A stretch of 64,000 bases of DNA from Mucilaginibacter sp. (GCA_028287895.1 JAQBOV010000091.1:1-64000), one strand, 5' to 3'; positions 33,056-42,603 are shown, numbered from the stretch's first letter. Notes: generated by a model not told the origin, from the sequence alone. Numbers and translations are program-made.

Positions 33056-34819
33056 ATGAAAGTACTCTTATCCTATCTGTCAGCTCACCGCTGGGTGGTT
33101 GTTTTGGCCCTTGTGCTTGCTGCCTTTAATATTGGATTTTCTTTAGTTGATCCTTTGATTACCAGGAATATTTTCGACAAGTATGTTGTTCCTGTTGACC
33201 ATAAAACTTATAGTTTCGATCATAGGTTTTATGGGGCGCTGGGATTGGTTGGATTAGCTATAGGTGCGGCCATGGTATCGCGTATAGCAAAAAACTTCCA
33301 GGACTATTTTACCAATATCATTGTCCAAAAAACTGGCGCTAAAATGTATGCTGACGGATTAAAACATTCTCTTGAGCTGCCTTACCAGGTCTTTGAGGAT
33401 CAGCGGAGCGGGGAGACCCTGGGCATCTTACAAAAAGTACGTTTAGATTGTGAAAAATTTATCACTTCGTTTATCAGCGTGCTGTTTGTGAGCCTAGTGG
33501 GTATGGTATTTGTAATGGTGCTCTCGGTAAAAATAAACTATCAGGTTACCTTAGTTTATTTAGGGGCGATGCCGGTTATTATGCTGGTAAGTATGGCCCT
33601 GAGCAAACAAATAAAAATGATACAAAAGAAGATCGTATCGCAAACTACAGCTTTAGCGGGATCAACTACCGAATCGTTACGAAATATTGAGCTGGTAAAA
33701 AGCCTTGGGCTTGCCAAACAAGAGATAGAACGATTAAATAAAACTACCTATAAAATACTTGACCTGGAGCTTACCAAGGTTAAGTATGTGCGCAGCATGA
33801 GTTTTGTTCAGGGTACAGTGGTGAACCTGGTACGAAGTATAATGGTGGTAATATTGCTGGTCCTTATTTTTAAGGGAACGCTGACACCGGGCAGCTACCT
33901 TATGTTTTTATTTTATTCATTCTTCCTTTTCAATCCGCTGCAGGAATTGGGTACGGTAATACAGGCATGGAGGGAAGCCGAGGTATCACTTGGCAATTTT
34001 AAAAGCATTCTCAGTACACCCATTGATGCCAAACCGGAGAACCCTGTCATTATTGAAGATGTAGAAAAACTAACTTTCAATAATGTAAGTTTCAGGCATT
34101 TAACTGCTAACCGTAATGCATTGGATAATATCAGCTTTGAAACGGTTACCGGTGAAACCATCGCCTTTGTGGGTCCTTCCGGTTCGGGTAAGACTACACT
34201 GGTTAAACTGCTGGTTGGCTTATATCAGCCGATTGAAGGAGACATTTTGTATAATGATGTGCCGAGCAAGGAAATAGACCTTGATCAATTGCGCGAGAAA
34301 ATAGGCTTTGTTACACAGGATACCCAGTTATTTTCAGGTTCGATCCGCGAGAATCTGCTGTTTGTGCGCCCGGATGCTACGGATGAGGAATGTATGCTGG
34401 CTTTGCAGCGCGCAGCTTGCGGGAGCTTGCTTGCCCGGGCTTCCAATGGCTTGGATACGGTCATAGGCGAGGGTGGAGTGAAAGTTTCCGGTGGCGAAAA
34501 GCAGCGTTTGTCTATCGCCCGGGCCTTATTGCGCAGGCCGGATCTGCTGGTTTTTGATGAGGCCACATCCTCGCTCGACTCAATAACGGAGGAGGAGATC
34601 ACCGAAACCATCAGAGATGTATCTGTTTTGAAAGATCATATCACAATTTTAATTGCACACCGTTTATCAACTATCATGCATGCCGATACAATTTATGTTC
34701 TTGAAAAGGGTAACATTATTGAATCCGGCAAGCATATTGACCTCCTGTTACAAAAAGGCTTGTACTATGCGATGTGGCGGCAACAGATCGGCGAGAAAGT
34801 TACCGAGGACAGTTATTAA
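33056..34819 (+). CDS. ABC transporter, fused permease and ATPase (type IV exporter half-transporter)
   Basis: The 587-residue protein has six membrane helices (about residues 8-300) and a nucleotide-binding domain with Walker A GPSGSGKTTLVKLLVG near 375-390, signature VSGGEKQRLSIARALL near 480-495 and Walker B LLVFDEATSSLDS. It would act as a homodimeric exporter of lipids, peptides or drugs; the substrate cannot be told. It starts 15 bases after the frr terminator and is followed by the PLDc_N gene after 17 bases. Confidence 0.92.
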   Translation: MKVLLSYLSAHRWVVVLALVLAAFNIGFSLVDPLITRNIFDKYVVPVDHKTYSFDHRFYGALGLVGLAIGAAMVSRIAKNFQDYFTNIIVQKTGAKMYADGLKHSLELPYQVFEDQRSGETLGILQKVRLDCEKFITSFISVLFVSLVGMVFVMVLSVKINYQVTLVYLGAMPVIMLVSMALSKQIKMIQKKIVSQTTALAGSTTESLRNIELVKSLGLAKQEIERLNKTTYKILDLELTKVKYVRSMSFVQGTVVNLVRSIMVVILLVLIFKGTLTPGSYLMFLFYSFFLFNPLQELGTVIQAWREAEVSLGNFKSILSTPIDAKPENPVIIEDVEKLTFNNVSFRHLTANRNALDNISFETVTGETIAFVGPSGSGKTTLVKLLVGLYQPIEGDILYNDVPSKEIDLDQLREKIGFVTQDTQLFSGSIRENLLFVRPDATDEECMLALQRAACGSLLARASNGLDTVIGEGGVKVSGGEKQRLSIARALLRRPDLLVFDEATSSLDSITEEEITETIRDVSVLKDHITILIAHRLSTIMHADTIYVLEKGNIIESGKHIDLLLQKGLYYAMWRQQIGEKVTEDSY

Positions 34820-34836
34820 TTTTTAGAACATCGAAT

Positions 34837-35046
34837 ATGTACCTGATCACGTCCGCAATAGGTGGAACTTTTGGATTAATATTTCTTATTTTATGGGCTT
34901 TGCTAAGCCTGTATTCACTCGTTGGTGTACTCGGGAACGGGAATATCAATGCCGGGACAAAAATTTTGTGGATCGTGATTATTATAGTGGTACCCATTTT
35001 AGGGTCGCTGATCTACTTGTTCTGGCGAAGCGTGAAAGAAATTTAA
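34837..35046 (+). CDS. PLDc_N-domain small membrane protein
   Basis: The 69-residue protein has two membrane helices (about residues 4-27 and 42-62). The second, GTKILWIVIIIVVPILGSLIYLFW, matches the phospholipase D nuclease N-terminal (PLDc_N) domain. No nuclease domain follows. The start ATG is preferred over an open frame reaching 63 bases upstream into the ABC gene's end. The last 4 bases overlap the convergent MFS gene's stop. Function unknown. Confidence 0.75.
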   Translation: MYLITSAIGGTFGLIFLILWALLSLYSLVGVLGNGNINAGTKILWIVIIIVVPILGSLIYLFWRSVKEI

Positions 35047-36329
35047 ACCGCATTTATGCCGGCTGTATTGATCTCATGTAAAGTTAATGGGATCAATTTT
35101 TTTGTTTTAAGATAGGTGACGGTCACAATAAGCATGGTCATGGTTCCGCCAAAAATAACTGAAGGGACTGTCCCCAATAATTTAGCGGCCGATCCTGATT
35201 CAAAAGCACCGATCTCATTGGATGAGCCGATAAACATGGAATTTACTGCTGATACCCGCCCGCGCATATGGTCGGGGGTTAATAGCTGCATAATTGTACC
35301 CCGTATGATTACGCTAATGCTGTCGAAGGCGCCTTCTGTAAATAAAAAAACGAGGGAAAGATAAAAATTACGCGACAGCGCAAAGCAGATAATAGAGCAG
35401 CCGAAACCGGTTACCGCAATAAGCAGGTTGCGCCAGGGCCTTCCCATGGGTGAAAACCTTGCCATTGCCAGCATGGTTAAAACTGCCCCCAGCGAAGACA
35501 TCGCACGCATAACGCCTAAGCCCTCGGCGCCTACTTTTAGTATCTCATTTGCGAAAACAGGCAGTAATGCGACCGCGCCGCCAAAGAACACCGAAAAAAG
35601 ATCGAGGCTCATAGCGCCTATCATCATCTTGTTTTTAAGTACAAAACGAATTCCTTCTGAAAGACTTTTCCAAATATCTTCTTTCGGAATAAATACCGGA
35701 GGATAAGGCCGTAACAGGTATATTAAAAAAATGGAAAATACCAGGAATATAATGATGACGCTAAATGCCGCCGTGATGCCATAGAAGCCATAAATTAATC
35801 CACCCGCCGCAGGGCCGAGTATGGATGCGATCTGCCACGTTGAACTGCTCCATGTACTTCCATTGGGATAAAGCTCTTTGGGGATGCTATGGGCGTAGAT
35901 GGTAAAAGTAGCCGGGCCATAAAAAGCACGGGCCAGGCCATTTAAAAATATCATAAAGTAAATAATTGGCACTATCCACCCTTTATGAATTTGTGGGGCA
36001 GCGCTTTTCATGGTAACTAAAAACATAATCATAGAAGCAAAGAACACCAGTGCAGATATGACGAGGAGCATTTTCCTTTTCTCGGATTTATCGGCTATAT
36101 AACCGCCATAAAGGGCAATTCCGATAGCAGGTATGGCTTCGCAAAGGCCAACCATGCCTAAGGCAAAAGCGCTTTTTGTTAACTGGTAAATGTAAAAACC
36201 AACAACAACTGCCTGCATTTGATAGGCAAAAGTGAAGAAAAATCGCATGCCGAGATAGGAGCGAAAATCCTTGTATCGCAATGCTGCGAAAGAATCTTTT
36301 TTGAGTTGACTATTTCCTTCTTCGGGCAT
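35043..36329 (-). CDS. MFS transporter (EntS-like / MFS_3 group)
   Basis: The 428-residue protein has about 12 membrane helices and begins FAALRYKDFRSYLGMRFFFT, the typical start of MFS_3 exporters, with the loop motif GGYIADKSEKRKMLLV after helix 2 (near residues 75-90). The later MRGRVSAVNSMFIGSSNEIGAFESG is also characteristic. The group includes enterobactin exporter EntS and macrolide exporters; substrate here is unknown. It is convergent with the PLDc_N gene. Confidence 0.9.
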   Translation of the reverse strand: MPEEGNSQLKKDSFAALRYKDFRSYLGMRFFFTFAYQMQAVVVGFYIYQLTKSAFALGMVGLCEAIPAIGIALYGGYIADKSEKRKMLLVISALVFFASMIMFLVTMKSAAPQIHKGWIVPIIYFMIFLNGLARAFYGPATFTIYAHSIPKELYPNGSTWSSSTWQIASILGPAAGGLIYGFYGITAAFSVIIIFLVFSIFLIYLLRPYPPVFIPKEDIWKSLSEGIRFVLKNKMMIGAMSLDLFSVFFGGAVALLPVFANEILKVGAEGLGVMRAMSSLGAVLTMLAMARFSPMGRPWRNLLIAVTGFGCSIICFALSRNFYLSLVFLFTEGAFDSISVIIRGTIMQLLTPDHMRGRVSAVNSMFIGSSNEIGAFESGSAAKLLGTVPSVIFGGTMTMLIVTVTYLKTKKLIPLTLHEINTAGINAV

Positions 36330-36443
36330 TAAGTATTTTCACGCTTCAATTTACAATTATACGTTAATATGATGCTTTGCAGAAACGCAATATATAGCAT
36401 TTCTCCTTCTGTTTATTGCAAGTGTTACACCAACAACACCTAA

Positions 36444-37829
36444 TCAGTTAAAACCATGCTGGTCTATCAGGTACACAAGGGCGGCCATTGAGGCTGCGCC
36501 CAATTCCAGTTCGCGCTTGTTCACATTCTCGAAAACATCGTTAGGGGTATGATGTACATCAAAATACCGTTGTGAATCAGGCAGGTAACCTATTAGTACC
36601 ACACCCGGTGTTTTATCTTTTAAGGGCCCGATATCGCTTCCTCCGCCTCCGGCAATGAGACGATCCGGGCCATAAGGCTCCAGAAGTTTTTTCCATTGCA
36701 AGTTTATATTTTTAATCATATCGGGTGAAGCGCCACTGAAGCCAAATCCCCGGGGTGTAAAACCGCCAAGGTCAGATTCAATGGCCGCAAGGTGCGTTTC
36801 ATTGTTTTGCGCAGCAAGTTCGGCATATTTAATACCACCCCTGTCGCCGTTCTCCTCGTTCATGAAAAATACTGCGCGGATAGTGTTTTTAGGATGATAT
36901 CCTAAGGCTTTGAATATGCGTAGCGCTTCAACCGATTGCATTACGCCTGTTCCATCATCATGTGCACCTTCTGCCAGATCCCATGAATCAAGGTGACCGC
37001 CAACGGTGATATATTTATTAGGATTCTCGGAGCCTCTCAGCTCGCCTACCACATTATATGACAGTGCATCAGGCAGGGTTTGGCAATTTTGCTTAAAATA
37101 GAATTTGATCAGCGGCCGGTTTCTTTTTCTTAACAGATTACTGAGGCGGTCGGCAGCTTTGGTCGATATAGCAGCAGCAGGGACCTTAATGCCATCCGGG
37201 GCATAACGGGTTGCACCGGTATGCGGATAATTGTCAAGTGTTTCGGTTAAAGACCGCACAATTACACCCACGGCGCCATATTTGGCTGCAGCCGCAGGGC
37301 CTGCATTACGCTGGTCGCCGGCTGTACCATAAGCCTGAAGCGTTTCGATAAAGCGCGAATCGAAAGGACGGTTGAAAAAAACGATCTTGCCTTTGATCGC
37401 ACTTTCACCCAGGGAATCCAGCTCTTTTAAACTGCGCACCTCAATCACATTAGCCGCAATGCCCCCCTTTGGGGTGGCCACTGACATTCCCAATGCAGCA
37501 ATTGGCACCGAAATTCTTTTTTTTCCATCTATAATTACACCTGCTTCCTTAGCTCCTCTAACCCAATGAGGGACCATTACTTCCTGAAGGAAAACATGGT
37601 CGAAACCATAACTTTCCATCAATTTTTTGCCCCATTCTACGGCTTTCTGCGCGTTTGCTGATCCGCTTAAGCGAGGGCCAATACTTTTACACAGATAGTG
37701 CAGATTGCCATAACATTGCCCGCTTACGAGTTCTTCATCATATATTTTTCGGAGCATCAGTGAATCCTGCGCTTTGAGTGAAACTGTTGAAAAAATAAGA
37801 GATAAAATGAGCGTAATTCTTAATTTCAT
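36444..37829 (-). CDS. Secreted M28 peptidase with PA-type insertion
   Basis: The 461-residue protein has a signal peptide (MKLRITLILSLIFSTVSLKAQ). Residues about 110-240 look like a protease-associated insert. The di-zinc catalytic domain has the first ligand block GGHLDSWDLAEGAHDDGTG near 270-288, the Glu pair in FFMNEENGDRGG, an Asp in IESDLGGFTPRG and a His in DVHHTPNDVFENV. It is related to the plasma glutamate carboxypeptidase-like group of M28B. A perfect -7 box (TACATTTG on the minus strand, 37850-37857) precedes it. Confidence 0.93.
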   Translation of the reverse strand: MKLRITLILSLIFSTVSLKAQDSLMLRKIYDEELVSGQCYGNLHYLCKSIGPRLSGSANAQKAVEWGKKLMESYGFDHVFLQEVMVPHWVRGAKEAGVIIDGKKRISVPIAALGMSVATPKGGIAANVIEVRSLKELDSLGESAIKGKIVFFNRPFDSRFIETLQAYGTAGDQRNAGPAAAAKYGAVGVIVRSLTETLDNYPHTGATRYAPDGIKVPAAAISTKAADRLSNLLRKRNRPLIKFYFKQNCQTLPDALSYNVVGELRGSENPNKYITVGGHLDSWDLAEGAHDDGTGVMQSVEALRIFKALGYHPKNTIRAVFFMNEENGDRGGIKYAELAAQNNETHLAAIESDLGGFTPRGFGFSGASPDMIKNINLQWKKLLEPYGPDRLIAGGGGSDIGPLKDKTPGVVLIGYLPDSQRYFDVHHTPNDVFENVNKRELELGAASMAALVYLIDQHGFN

Positions 37830-38198
37830 TTGAAAAAATAGCTTTTTGACAAATGTAATATTTTGAAGGAAATTAGGATAGCAGTAAATATTATTGTAAA
37901 TAATTGAAGGCGGTTAGAAATCGTATCGCCTTTCGGAAATGAGGCATAAAATGTATCACTTGGGATCATATTGAAAAAAAACCTATCATTTTAAGCTGTT
38001 TTTATTGGCCTATCCTGATCATTCATTTAAAATCTTCACTTAGATGTAAAGGCATCCTTAAAGCCTTTTTTGAAGCCTGGGTATTCTTTTGGTATGTTGA
38101 AGGGTTCAGTGGTCTTTAGTGCCCTGCAAATTAGCGGACCATTAAAGCTTAATCGTTGCTTAAAATACTACTCGATCAGCGCTGGTATTCACAAATAT
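37830..38198. other. Noncoding interval between recG and the M28 gene
   Basis: About 370 bases with no credible gene. It contains the M28 promoter box at 37850-37857 and, on the plus strand, a hairpin AAAGGC (38048-38053) / GCCTTT (38063-38068) followed by a T run, which would terminate plus-strand transcription although no plus-strand gene is seen upstream. Nothing else could be supported. Confidence 0.45.
37850..37857 (-). promoter_or_regulatory. M28 gene promoter -7 box
   Basis: TACATTTG on the minus strand, a perfect TAnnTTTG, 20 bases upstream of the start codon. No clear -33. Confidence 0.5.
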
Positions 38199-40307
38199 TC
38201 AGGAAATCTTATCCCAGCTTAACCCGGCATTTTGTAGCTGAAAAGCGAGTTGTAATATTTGATTTTCAGGATGCGAAAGCTCAGGATCTTTAGCAAAGAT
38301 ATCCTCCACACATTTACGGGCCTGCAGCAGTAATTGCTGGTCAGTTGCCAGGTCGGCCACTTTCAGATCAAGTACTCCGCTTTGTTGCGTCCCTTCAATA
38401 TTACCGGGGCCGCGTAGTTGCAGATCGATTTCGGATATTTCAAAACCATTATTAGTTTTAACCATCGTATCCAGCCTGATTTTGCCATCGTAGCTTAATT
38501 TGTGTGTGCTCATCAATAAACAATAAGATTGTTCAGCTCCGCGGCCTACGCGCCCCCGCAGCTGGTGCAGTTGTGAAAGGCCGAAACGTTCCGCATTTTC
38601 GATGATCATCACTGATGCATTAGGAATATTCACGCCTACCTCGATAACTGTTGTAGCCACCATGATCTGGGTTTCATGCCTTACAAAACGCTGCATTTCA
38701 AAATCTTTATCGCCAGGTTTCATTTTCCCGTGTACGATGCTGATGCGATAATCAGGCAGCGGGAATTCACGTGCCATAACTTCGGTACCGTCGATCAAAT
38801 TTTTAAGATCCAATTTTTCACTTTCCTGTATCAGCGGATAAACCACATATATCTGCCGGCCTTTGGCTATTTCCTGTTTCATGAAGCCAAACATCCGCAG
38901 ACGTTGGTTTTCGTAAAAATGAAGGGTTTGGATGGGTTTTCGTCCTGCCGGTAATTCGTCTATAACGGAAATATCAAGATCGCCGTAGAGCGTCATAGCC
39001 AGTGTGCGCGGGATGGGCGTTGCTGTCATCACCAAAATGTGAGGAGGCACTATGTTTTTGCGCCATAGCTTAGCACGCTGTTCTACTCCGAAACGGTGCT
39101 GCTCGTCGATGACAACAAAGCCAAGATTTTGGAACTGTACTTTGTCTTCAATCAGCGCATGGGTACCAATCAGTATCTTTAACTGTCCGTTTTCCAGCTT
39201 TTCATGTAATGTATTTCTATCCTTTTTTTTGGTTGAGCCAGTGAGCAGGGCTATCTCAATAAAACCATCACCGACCAGGTTCTTAATGGTTTGGTAGTGC
39301 TGATTGGCCAGTATTTCTGTAGGGGCCATAATACAGGTTTGGAAGCCGTTATCAATAGCGATCAGCATACTCATAAGAGCAACCACTGTTTTGCCGCTAC
39401 CTACATCGCCCTGCAGCAAACGGTTCATTTGTACTCCGCGTTGGGTGTCCTGGCGTATTTCCTTTAGCACTTTTTTTTGCGAATTAGTCAGTTCAAACGG
39501 CAGCTTATGATGATAAAACTCACCAAAGTAATGCCCCACGCTTTCAAACACATGGCCTCTGAACTTTTGTATTCGCAACAGCTTGTTTTTAAGCAGTTTA
39601 AGCTGGATAAGAAACAGCTCTTCGAATTTTAAACGGTGTGTGGCTTCGTTTAGCATTACAGCGTCTTCTGGGAAGTGCATATTGCGATAAGCATCAGCAC
39701 GACCCATCAGTTTAAAACGGTTGAGAACGTATAAGGGCAAATTTTCGTGAATATCCTTTTCATGCTGTTCTAACAGGGGAGCAGTAAGCTTTTGAATACC
39801 TTTGCTATCTAAACCGAACTGCTTTAATTTTTCTGTTGAACTATAAGCGGGCTGTAGTGTTAAATTACCTTTTTGCTTTAATACGGCTGGCGAATACAAC
39901 TCCATTTCGGGGTGTGCCATTTGTGGCTTACCATTGAATGAGCCGGGTTTACCAAAAATGATATATACCTTGCCGGTTATCAGGTATTTTTCTATCCATT
40001 TAATACCCTGGAACCAAACCAGCTCCATCACACCGGTATCATCCTGTACCTGGGCAACAAGGCGTTTAGTACGTTTATCGCCGATAATCTCCTTGTGTGT
40101 CAGTCTTGCCAGCACCTGTACATAAGGCAAGTCGGTTTGCGTACCGCTGATTTTATAGAAGCGGGTACGGTCAATATGTTTATAAGGAAAATGTTGCAGC
40201 AGGTCTTCAAACGTGAATATTTTCAGTTCTTTTTTAAGGACATCGGCACGTGTGACACCAACACCTTTTAAATATTCAATAGGAGTTTGAAATATTTGTC
40301 TGTTCAA
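38199..40307 (-). CDS. recG: ATP-dependent DNA helicase RecG
   Basis: The 702-residue helicase remodels stalled forks and branched DNA. The N-terminal wedge domain starts YLKGVGVTRADVLKKEL, followed by an OB-like region. Helicase motifs are visible: LLQGDVGSGKTVVALMSM (motif I, near 290-307), VVIDEQHRFGVEQR (motif II), MTATPIPRTLAMTLYGDLD (motif III) and LHQLRGRVGRG (motif VI). Length is typical. It starts 10 bases after ridA, so both are one operon. Confidence 0.97.
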   Translation of the reverse strand: MNRQIFQTPIEYLKGVGVTRADVLKKELKIFTFEDLLQHFPYKHIDRTRFYKISGTQTDLPYVQVLARLTHKEIIGDKRTKRLVAQVQDDTGVMELVWFQGIKWIEKYLITGKVYIIFGKPGSFNGKPQMAHPEMELYSPAVLKQKGNLTLQPAYSSTEKLKQFGLDSKGIQKLTAPLLEQHEKDIHENLPLYVLNRFKLMGRADAYRNMHFPEDAVMLNEATHRLKFEELFLIQLKLLKNKLLRIQKFRGHVFESVGHYFGEFYHHKLPFELTNSQKKVLKEIRQDTQRGVQMNRLLQGDVGSGKTVVALMSMLIAIDNGFQTCIMAPTEILANQHYQTIKNLVGDGFIEIALLTGSTKKKDRNTLHEKLENGQLKILIGTHALIEDKVQFQNLGFVVIDEQHRFGVEQRAKLWRKNIVPPHILVMTATPIPRTLAMTLYGDLDISVIDELPAGRKPIQTLHFYENQRLRMFGFMKQEIAKGRQIYVVYPLIQESEKLDLKNLIDGTEVMAREFPLPDYRISIVHGKMKPGDKDFEMQRFVRHETQIMVATTVIEVGVNIPNASVMIIENAERFGLSQLHQLRGRVGRGAEQSYCLLMSTHKLSYDGKIRLDTMVKTNNGFEISEIDLQLRGPGNIEGTQQSGVLDLKVADLATDQQLLLQARKCVEDIFAKDPELSHPENQILQLAFQLQNAGLSWDKIS

Positions 40308-40317
40308 TGGATATTTA

Positions 40318-40698
40318 TCAGGACTTTATTGCTATAACTGAGATTTCAACATTTACATTTTTTGGCAAAGCGGCTACCTGTATGGTTTCACGCGCTGGAA
40401 ACTGATCAGTAAAGTATGTTCCGTATACTTCATTAACCTGTGCAAAGCTTTGCATATCGGTCAAAAAAATGCTGGTCTTAACTATGTTGTTAAAATCCAC
40501 GCCTGCTTCTGATAATACTGCCCTGATATTTTCCATTACCTGTTTGGTTTCGGCTTTTATATTTTCAGAAATTATTTCGCCTGTAGAAGGATCAAGGGCT
40601 ATCTGTCCCGAAACGAAGATAAAATTTCCTGCAGCTATGGCCTGGCTGTATGGACCGATCGGGGCCGGAGCGCTACCGGTATTAATTACTTTTTTCAT
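40318..40698 (-). CDS. ridA: RidA family enamine/imine deaminase
   Basis: The 126-residue trimeric protein hydrolyses reactive enamine and imine intermediates such as 2-aminoacrylate. Features: GSAPAPIGPYSQAIAAGNFI at the N-terminus, VSGQIALDP, and the C-terminal FPARETIQVAALPKNVNVEI with the key Arg of the family. It is the first gene of a ridA-recG operon. Confidence 0.93.
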   Translation of the reverse strand: MKKVINTGSAPAPIGPYSQAIAAGNFIFVSGQIALDPSTGEIISENIKAETKQVMENIRAVLSEAGVDFNNIVKTSIFLTDMQSFAQVNEVYGTYFTDQFPARETIQVAALPKNVNVEISVIAIKS

Positions 40699-40799
40699 TA
40701 GCGTAAATTATTTTTAAATGCAATAAGGCCGTCGTAAGCTATTCATTCATTTTGGTTTGTCAGTGGTAGCTTATGATGGCCTGCATCGGAATAGTATTA

Positions 40800-40943
40800 T
40801 TATTTTTTCAATATGAACCAGTCGATCAATTTCCAGATAATGCCTGCCACAAACATAATTATTGCAATCGCATTAATTACATGCATCACTTTAAGATTAA
40901 AGCTGGTTGGCCTGTTAGGATCTTTCTTTCTGAAAAAATACAT
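40800..40943 (-). CDS. Small single-span membrane protein, 47 residues
   Basis: A complete ATG-to-TAA frame: start MYFFRKKDPNRPTSFNLKVM, then a hydrophobic helix (INAIAIIMFVAGIIWKLIDW) ending WFILKK. The basic N-terminus and charged helix ends suggest an inner-membrane peptide with the N-terminus inside. It has its own -7 box ending 3 bases before the ATG and lies just past the ompA terminator. I recall similar short proteins in related bacteria but cannot verify it. An overlapping plus-strand frame (40813-41013) runs through the terminator and is rejected. Confidence 0.65.
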   Translation of the reverse strand: MYFFRKKDPNRPTSFNLKVMHVINAIAIIMFVAGIIWKLIDWFILKK

Positions 40944-40946
40944 GAA

Positions 40947-40954
40947 CAAATTTA
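40947..40954 (-). promoter_or_regulatory. -7 box of the 47-residue membrane protein gene
   Basis: Reads TAAATTTG on the minus strand (perfect TAnnTTTG), 3 bases from the ATG. The -33 position (about 40974-40977) falls in the loop of the ompA terminator and reads TTCG. Transcription would start about at the start codon. Confidence 0.5.
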
Positions 40955-40956
40955 AT

Positions 40957-40991
40957 AAAAAAAGAAGGCTCTCCGAACCGGAGAGCCTTCT
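40957..40991 (-). terminator. Intrinsic terminator of ompA
   Basis: AGAAGGCTCTCC (40963-40974) and GGAGAGCCTTCT (40980-40991) form a perfect 12-bp stem with a 5-base loop; on the minus strand seven T follow. It lies 22 bases after the ompA stop. Confidence 0.9.
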
Positions 40992-41013
40992 GCCTTATTA
41001 TTTTAATGAATAA

Positions 41014-42453
41014 TTATTTTTGTTTGAACTCAACACGACGGTTTAATACACGTCCTTCCTCTGTTGAGTTATCAGCAATTGGATGAGTTTCACCAAATGC
41101 TTTTACTTTAACACGTTTTGAATCAACACCCGAGTTAACTAAGTAAGTTTTTACTGAGTTAGCACGATCTTTTGATAAACGCAAGTTGTGAGCTGCAGTA
41201 CCTTCAGATGAAGCGAAACCATCTAATTCGATTTTCTTATCAGCAGCAGAGCGTAAGTCAGCTGACGTAGCATCTAAAATAGGGTAAGAAGAAGTTCTTA
41301 ACACTGAACTATCGAATTCGAACTGGATGTTTGAGTAAGCAGTTCCTGAACCTGCAACTGGTTTCCTAACGAACAATGAAGTATCGATTTTAGGGAATAC
41401 AATTGGACAACCAGAACCGTCAACAACCGTACCGGCAGGAGTATTTGGACATTTGTCGAATTGGTCAGCAACACCGTCACCGTCAGAATCTTTCTTCAGG
41501 TCGTTAACTGCATTTTCAACATTACCTACGCGGCCTTTTAACGCTTCAACTTCCTGGCGAAGAGCTGCATCATACAGTTCGTCATACATCATAGCTACCG
41601 GGTTTACCCAATCCAGGTTCGGTTTTGATTTTGGACCAAAAGTATATTCTAAACCAGCATAACCGTACGAGTATTTGTTTTCGGCAGGGTAACCGGCATG
41701 TACTCCGGAGAAATTAAAGCCGTCAATGAAGTTTTCAGTATAGCCAAGATTAAGGGCCAATGCATCGCTTAATTTAAATTTAACGCCTGCACCAACGGGA
41801 ATTACTAACTCTTTAACATATTTGCTGTTATGATCCTTACCTGCTATCCCTTTGTAATCAAGTATAAGATTGGATTGGTTGTTATCAGAATAAAGTTTAG
41901 GCGCATAAAGTGCTAAACCGGCACCGCCTGATAAGAAGAAATTAATCGCATTTGTACGGTGAAGAAAGCTCAGTGAACCAACGTTTACAACACCACTTAA
42001 AGTACCTTGCCAGAATTGAGTCTTAAAACTTCCAACCTGAAGGCCGGATTCGGAGTCAACGGTATAACCCGGATTTAAGAATTTAGGATTATCGCTGCCT
42101 TTAACATTACCACCGCGTACATCCAGCTGTAAGCCGAAAGCATGGGATAATTGATCCCTTAAGCTTAGGCCATACCCTAATGAGGGTTGGTTGTGGTTAA
42201 AAGTGTTAACCCCGCCGGTTGCTACCGAAGGTGCGGTTAAACCGGCATTAAGGCCGATACTAAATTTGTTGTACTGTTTTGTACCACCAAATACCTTGGC
42301 AGTAGTTGCTGCAGGCGACGTTTTTGTTGAATCTGTAGTAGTTGTTGTGGTTTTTACTTTACTGGTTGAATCAGTTTGAGCATTTACCACACCAACAGCC
42401 ATCACAGATACCAATAATAAAGCGACTGTTTTTTTTAATGTAGAATAGTTCAT
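41014..42453 (-). CDS. OmpA-family outer-membrane protein with TSP3 repeat
   Basis: The start giving MNYSTLKKTVALLLVSVMAV (cleavage near VNAQ) is chosen over a 6-residue longer frame. After a Thr/Ser-rich linker, residues about 45-290 form a beta-barrel-like domain; residues about 310-345 are a thrombospondin type 3 calcium-binding repeat (DSDGDGVADQFDKCPNTPAG); the C-terminal 105 residues are the peptidoglycan-binding OmpA domain (LRLSKDRANSVKTYLVNSG, then FGETHPIADNSTEEGRVLNR). It anchors the outer membrane to the wall and is probably abundant. Promoter and a dyad lie upstream. Confidence 0.93.
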   Translation of the reverse strand: MNYSTLKKTVALLLVSVMAVGVVNAQTDSTSKVKTTTTTTDSTKTSPAATTAKVFGGTKQYNKFSIGLNAGLTAPSVATGGVNTFNHNQPSLGYGLSLRDQLSHAFGLQLDVRGGNVKGSDNPKFLNPGYTVDSESGLQVGSFKTQFWQGTLSGVVNVGSLSFLHRTNAINFFLSGGAGLALYAPKLYSDNNQSNLILDYKGIAGKDHNSKYVKELVIPVGAGVKFKLSDALALNLGYTENFIDGFNFSGVHAGYPAENKYSYGYAGLEYTFGPKSKPNLDWVNPVAMMYDELYDAALRQEVEALKGRVGNVENAVNDLKKDSDGDGVADQFDKCPNTPAGTVVDGSGCPIVFPKIDTSLFVRKPVAGSGTAYSNIQFEFDSSVLRTSSYPILDATSADLRSAADKKIELDGFASSEGTAAHNLRLSKDRANSVKTYLVNSGVDSKRVKVKAFGETHPIADNSTEEGRVLNRRVEFKQK

Positions 42454-42490
42454 AGTTTTAAGATTAAACAATTTAATTGTGATTTTTTTT

Positions 42491-42528
42491 CAAAATTAGT
42501 AATTATGTTTGGATTCATTACCAAACAT
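42491..42528 (-). promoter_or_regulatory. ompA promoter with overlapping dyad
   Basis: TAATTTTG (minus strand, 42491-42498) is a perfect -7 box. Upstream, ATGTTTGG (42505-42512) and CCAAACAT (42521-42528) form a perfect 8-bp dyad with an 8-base spacer; its right arm supplies a TTTG on the minus strand at 42522-42525, 23 bases from the -7 box. Confidence 0.5.
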
Positions 42529-42603
42529 TGTTCCAAATTTTATAATAGATAATACAAATAAATAAAAAAAATTGTTTTAGAAAAATAAATAATCCTGTTA
42601 ATA

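Noticed and set aside
38048-38071. Small plus-strand RNA ending at the hairpin AAAGGC/GCCTTT with T run
   Set aside because: No convincing plus-strand promoter was found upstream, so the hairpin alone is not enough.
40813-41013. 66-residue plus-strand frame
   Set aside because: It crosses the ompA terminator hairpin and is antisense to the better supported 47-residue minus-strand gene.
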